A DNA stretch of 37,615 nucleotides from Candidatus Hodarchaeota archaeon (GTDB lineage Archaea > Asgardarchaeota > Heimdallarchaeia > Hodarchaeales > Hodarchaeaceae): assembly GCA_016839625.1 (NCBI GenBank), contig JAEOTY010000059.1, positions 1 to 37,615 of the forward strand, written 5' to 3'. This document shows positions 34,440 through 37,615 of the stretch, one piece after another. The notes under the pieces are model-generated. The model did not search any database, was not told the DNA's origin, and saw only the letters and a program-made list of their open reading frames with translations. The position numbers were made by a program, and so were the translations under genes. The number at the start of each line of letters is the position of its first letter. Position 1 is the stretch's first letter.

Positions 34440-35477
34440 ATGAAATACAAGTTATTAGGTAATAGTGGGTTAAGAGTATCAGAACTCAATTTAGGAACGA
34501 TGACTTTTGGAGAGGATTGGGGATGGGGAAGTTCAAAAGAAGTAGCTAAACAAGTATTTCAAAAATATACAGATTCTGGTGGAAATTTCATTGATACTGC
34601 GTGTAATTATACCAATGGAACAAGTGAAAAATTCGTAGGAGAGTTTATTGAAGGGGATAGGGATCGATATGTGATTGCTACTAAATATACTTTACACGAT
34701 CACCGTTATAAAAAAGATCCGAATGCAGGGGGAAATCATCGAAAAAACCTTCTTAGAACCGTTAAGGAGAGTCTAGAAAGATTACGGACAGATTATATCG
34801 ATTTACTTTATTTACACATGTGGGATTACACTACACCAATCCAAGAAGTTATGCGAACACTAGATGATTTAATTGCTGCATCAAAAGTTAATTATCTTGG
34901 CATTTCAGACACGCCAGCATGGATAGTCTCTAGAGCAAATACTATGGCAGAACTACGAGGATGGAATCCTTTCGTTGCATTCCAATTTCCTTACAATCTT
35001 TCATTCCGAGATCCAGAGAGTGAAATAATTTCTATGTGTAAAAAATTCGATTTAGCTATGACAGCGTGGGCTCCTTTAGGTGCTGGTTTATATACAGGGA
35101 AATATACCCGAGGAAACCATACTCCAGGCAGATTAGTTGAGGGAAAATGGGGAACTCCCCCTGAAGATCGATTGAAAATCGCTAGAGAAGTTGATAAAAT
35201 CGCTGATGAAATAGGATGTTCTTCTGCAAATGTTGCTCTAAACTGGGTAAGAAAACAAGATGGACTTCTAATCCCAATATTTGGTGTGACTTCATTAGAG
35301 CAATTGGAAGATAATTTACGGTGCTTTGACTTTGAGATAACGGACGAACACTGTAAACGCTTAGCTGAACTCGTTGATTTTAAATTTGGTTTTCCAAAAG
35401 GATTCCTCTTGGGAAATAAGGATCTGTATCATGGAGAGACATTCAGCCTGCTGGAAAATCACCGCAACTATGAGTAG
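34440..35477 (+). CDS. Aldo/keto reductase
   Basis: About 345 residues, a TIM-barrel NADPH-dependent reductase. N-terminus YKLLGNSGLRVSELNLGTM is typical; the catalytic tetrad is seen as Asp in FIDTACNY, Tyr in the same motif, Lys in ATKYTL and His in LYLHMWD. The C-terminal NADPH site region reads IPIFGVTSLEQLEDNL. It reduces aldehydes or ketones to alcohols or the reverse; the substrate is not predictable. ATG 34440 is used; GTG 34431 is in frame. It is the first gene of a cluster on this strand and its stop lies 17 bases before the DUF362 gene. Confidence 0.95.
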   Translation: MKYKLLGNSGLRVSELNLGTMTFGEDWGWGSSKEVAKQVFQKYTDSGGNFIDTACNYTNGTSEKFVGEFIEGDRDRYVIATKYTLHDHRYKKDPNAGGNHRKNLLRTVKESLERLRTDYIDLLYLHMWDYTTPIQEVMRTLDDLIAASKVNYLGISDTPAWIVSRANTMAELRGWNPFVAFQFPYNLSFRDPESEIISMCKKFDLAMTAWAPLGAGLYTGKYTRGNHTPGRLVEGKWGTPPEDRLKIAREVDKIADEIGCSSANVALNWVRKQDGLLIPIFGVTSLEQLEDNLRCFDFEITDEHCKRLAELVDFKFGFPKGFLLGNKDLYHGETFSLLENHRNYE

Positions 35478-35494
35478 TATTCTCAAGAAGGTAT

Positions 35495-36352
35495 ATGTCA
35501 ATGGCGTCAACTGTTGCTGTGGTGAGTAATGATTCTTACAAACAAGCACTCGATCTTATCAATGGTATTGAAGACCTGAATACACCAGGGAAAAAAGTCG
35601 TTGTTAAAGTTGGAATCTACAATCCTGAAACAGGAATGTGTACCACAGTACAAACACTTAATTCAATTATTAGTTCTTTTGACAAGGCAGCAGAGATTCG
35701 AGTTATAGAGTCTGACAGTGGTGCAGGACCAGGACTTAAACGATTGGAGATTTGGAAGGACTGTTACAACGACACAGTTATTCCTTTCAATCTTTCAGAT
35801 GACAAAGAAACAAGAACAGTCGAGGTTGCTGGAGAAAGTGTAGCTTTATCCCATATACTCTTTGAGCCCAATGTGTTCATCAGCACTCATGTGCCAAGAC
35901 GATTTGAGAATGCTGGAGACGATGATCTTTTGAATCTGGGTTCTATCATCAAAAATTTGTTGGGGTTGATCCCAGATAAGAAAAAGTACAGATTCCATAA
36001 ACGACTACCGACTGCTCTGCTAGATATGTATGAGGCAATCGGAGGTATCGATTTAGCCGTATTAGATGGAACAACTACCTTTTTAGGGTGGAAAGATAAG
36101 AGAATAACCGTTTCCCCAAATTTGATTATAATCGGTAAGGATGCATTTGCGGTTGAAGCAGTCGGAGCCCATTTAGTAGGTTTTGACCCATTAGAGATGC
36201 CAGTGCTACAGGAAGCTAGCAATCGAGGATTGGGTGAGATAGATATTGACAAAATAAAGATCATTGGAGACATTGAAGACGCTAGACACATGGTATTGAA
36301 AGTCTTCAATGGAATGAAAGAAGGTGCAAGAGAAGAGGCGTTAAAACGGTGA
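35495..36352 (+). CDS. DUF362 domain protein
   Basis: A 285-residue protein of the DUF362 family: VVVKVGIYNPETGMCTTVQ near the start (cf. kpN...), AEIRVIESDSGAG, LFEPNVFISTHVPR, then IGGIDLAVLDGTTTF and the C-terminal IIIGKDAFAVEAVGAHLVGFD. Unlike many members it has no ferredoxin domain. The family is common in archaea and anaerobes, often with redox enzymes, and has no proven function. ATG 35495 follows AAGAAGG. It overlaps nothing but ends at 36352, eight bases before the FMN-protein start, so it is cotranscribed. Confidence 0.87.
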   Translation: MSMASTVAVVSNDSYKQALDLINGIEDLNTPGKKVVVKVGIYNPETGMCTTVQTLNSIISSFDKAAEIRVIESDSGAGPGLKRLEIWKDCYNDTVIPFNLSDDKETRTVEVAGESVALSHILFEPNVFISTHVPRRFENAGDDDLLNLGSIIKNLLGLIPDKKKYRFHKRLPTALLDMYEAIGGIDLAVLDGTTTFLGWKDKRITVSPNLIIIGKDAFAVEAVGAHLVGFDPLEMPVLQEASNRGLGEIDIDKIKIIGDIEDARHMVLKVFNGMKEGAREEALKR

Positions 36353-36359
36353 AAGTTAA

Positions 36360-36863
36360 ATGATAAAGAGTGATGAATTTTCATTTAACAAACCAGGAAT
36401 TAGTGATCAAGAAATCATAAATTATCTCAATCAACGAGAAAATGTCATTACAATATCATTTATCTCCCCTTATAGTGGAATTCCACATATGTGTCCTGTT
36501 TGGGGTGTTTTTTTTAATGGACGATTCTTTTTTCAAGCAGAAGACTATTCGACTAAGATCAAATTTATTAAAAATGGGAATGAAAAAATCGGTATTTCTG
36601 TAATTGACCCTCATCAATTTCCTGATTATTCAGAAGGTTCTATTCCCTACATTAGCCTTGGTGGATCTACAAAAATCCGAACAAAGAAAGATTATGAAGA
36701 TTTTGAGCAAATCCTAAGGAAAATATTCTTAAAATACGTACAAAATGAAAATGAAAGAGAGAAACTCACAAAATTCGTTTTAGAAGAGGTTAAAACCCGA
36801 GTACTAATCGAAGTAATTCCTGAATGGGTTAAGGCTGGGAAAATTCCGATGACAGCTGAATAA
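36360..36863 (+). CDS. FMN-binding split-barrel (pyridoxamine phosphate oxidase-like) protein
   Basis: A 167-residue protein with the PNPOx-like split-barrel pattern: ENVITISFISPYSGIPHMCP, then VWGVFFNGRFFFQAEDYSTK (a FMN phosphate-binding region), IKFIKNGNEKIGISVIDP and, at the end, TRVLIEVIPEWVKAGKI. Such proteins bind FMN or F420 and act as reductases or oxidases of small molecules. ATG 36360 follows GGTGA (36348-36352) that overlaps the stop of the DUF362 gene. Whether the cofactor is FMN or F420 cannot be told here. Confidence 0.85.
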   Translation: MIKSDEFSFNKPGISDQEIINYLNQRENVITISFISPYSGIPHMCPVWGVFFNGRFFFQAEDYSTKIKFIKNGNEKIGISVIDPHQFPDYSEGSIPYISLGGSTKIRTKKDYEDFEQILRKIFLKYVQNENEREKLTKFVLEEVKTRVLIEVIPEWVKAGKIPMTAE

Positions 36864-36910
36864 AGCAAAATCATTAGATAATTGAAAAAAAATGCCTTAA
36901 GAAGGAAAAA

Positions 36911-37615
36911 ATGAATACTCTTACTAAAATACAAGGAGAAAACTTACCTATGAAGACTGTACTAATAACAGGTGGGAGTAGGGGATTAGGATTGGAATTT
37001 ACTAAGCAGCATTTAGAAATGGGATTTCAAGTTGTTGCTGCCAGTCGAAACGCGAATCAATCAAAAGACCTTCAACAGCTGAAAACAAAATATGATAATC
37101 TACTTACAACCTATCAGCTTGATGTAAGTGATGAAGAATCACGAAATAATTTATATCAGAAAATATCAAAGAAGTTTGGAAAGTTAGACATCCTAATCAA
37201 CAATGCTGGAATTGCTTCTGGTAATGAAAAATCCAGATTTCGATTTGGAGAACTTAATCAAGAAGACTTAAGCAGAAGTTTCTTGGTTAATGCAATTGCT
37301 CCATTAATGATGTCAGAGAAATTCTTCCCGTTATTGGATAAAGGAGAAAAGCCTGTCATTGTAAACATTACTTCTATTAGTGGTTGTATCTCTAAGAAAA
37401 AAGGTAATGGTAGTACTGGCTATGGGTACAGTTCTAGTAAAGCTGCTTTAAATATGTTTTCAAAAATGCTATCCAATGAACTAAGGGGTAATGGTATCAT
37501 CGTTGTTTCTCTCCATCCAGGTTGGGTCAAGACAACAATGTTATATACTGATCAAGCTCCTTTGGAACCGTCTGAATCCATTAGTGGTATGATACGCGTT
37601 ATTGAATCTCTAGAA
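36911..37615 (+). CDS. Short-chain dehydrogenase/reductase, cut off at the right edge
   Basis: The frame is open from ATG 36911 through the last base (235 codons, no stop). It shows the SDR Rossmann pattern: VLITGGSRGLGLEF (TGxxxGxG NAD(P) site), LDILINNAGIA, NITSISG and the catalytic YGYSSSK (YxxxK), then SLHPGWVKT. It oxidises or reduces alcohol/carbonyl groups with NAD(P). ATG 36911 follows AAGGA; the internal ATG 36950 gives the commoner SDR start MKTVLITGG and follows AAGGAG, so either is possible. It continues the redox cluster 47 bases after the FMN-protein gene. Confidence 0.93.
   Translation, partial: MNTLTKIQGENLPMKTVLITGGSRGLGLEFTKQHLEMGFQVVAASRNANQSKDLQQLKTKYDNLLTTYQLDVSDEESRNNLYQKISKKFGKLDILINNAGIASGNEKSRFRFGELNQEDLSRSFLVNAIAPLMMSEKFFPLLDKGEKPVIVNITSISGCISKKKGNGSTGYGYSSSKAALNMFSKMLSNELRGNGIIVVSLHPGWVKTTMLYTDQAPLEPSESISGMIRVIESLE

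Noticed and set aside
35887-36384. 165-codon frame antisense to the DUF362 gene
   Set aside because: It lies over a well-conserved gene and reads as its shadow, with no motif.
1-37615. tRNA, rRNA, CRISPR array, insertion sequence or prophage
   Set aside because: No GC-rich structured island, no regular spacer-repeat series, no transposase or integrase motif and no terminal inverted repeats with target duplication were seen by eye.

Overview
The window is AT-rich (by eye roughly 36-37% GC) and archaeal. It encodes a TATA-binding protein with the two-repeat archaeal/eukaryotic saddle, uses GTG and TTG starts with Shine-Dalgarno motifs, has TATA-like boxes a short distance upstream of genes, and carries tungsten-type aldehyde oxidoreductase and archaeal-style ABC and Fe-S genes. 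Two proteins carry folds typical of Asgard archaea and eukaryotes: a C-terminal longin/roadblock-like domain on an MFS transporter, and a PCI/DDRGK-like winged helix on a CofD-like protein. I therefore infer an Asgard archaeon, perhaps Heimdallarchaeia-like, living on organic compounds with low-potential Fe-S and tungsten chemistry. No tRNA, rRNA, CRISPR array, insertion sequence or phage gene was seen.

Layout. 1-1133: a left-truncated GNAT acetyltransferase and a second, complete GNAT protein. 1290-4100: a soluble five-PAS histidine kinase without a partner regulator. 4368-7599: a four-gene operon of ABC-2 ATPase, permease, PadR repressor and HAAS-type membrane protein. 7657-8751 (minus): an Fe-S protein with a likely helix-turn-helix start. 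9058-13785: an operon of an exported linalool dehydratase/isomerase-like protein, an ECF S-component-like membrane protein, a two-TM protein, a MacB/FtsX permease and a LolD-type ATPase. 13857-17719: a DinB-like protein, an acyl-CoA dehydrogenase, two membrane proteins of unknown function and a small anchored extracellular protein.

18060-20393: the CofD-like/PCI-like fusion. 20402-21400 (minus): a DUF389 membrane protein. 21669-27141: an ABC importer with one fused double permease and two different ATPases, followed by a PhoU-like (DUF47) protein and a sirtuin; no substrate-binding protein is encoded nearby. 27146-29391 (minus): a four-cluster ferredoxin feeding an aldehyde:ferredoxin oxidoreductase. 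29517-30152: a metallo-beta-lactamase-fold gene broken by one in-frame TAG. 30210-31850 (minus): the MFS-longin fusion, divergent from a 4-hydroxybutyryl-CoA dehydratase; the gap between them holds a 26-bp tandem repeat and a hairpin. 33595-34161 (minus): TBP. 34440-end: a redox cluster of aldo/keto reductase, DUF362 protein, FMN-binding split-barrel protein and an SDR that runs off the right edge.

Metabolically, the acyl-CoA dehydrogenase, 4-hydroxybutyryl-CoA dehydratase, AOR with ferredoxin, aldo/keto reductase and SDR point to fermentative or beta-oxidation-like use of organic and fatty acids with ferredoxin as electron carrier. This pathway reading is inference: the genes are not in one operon.
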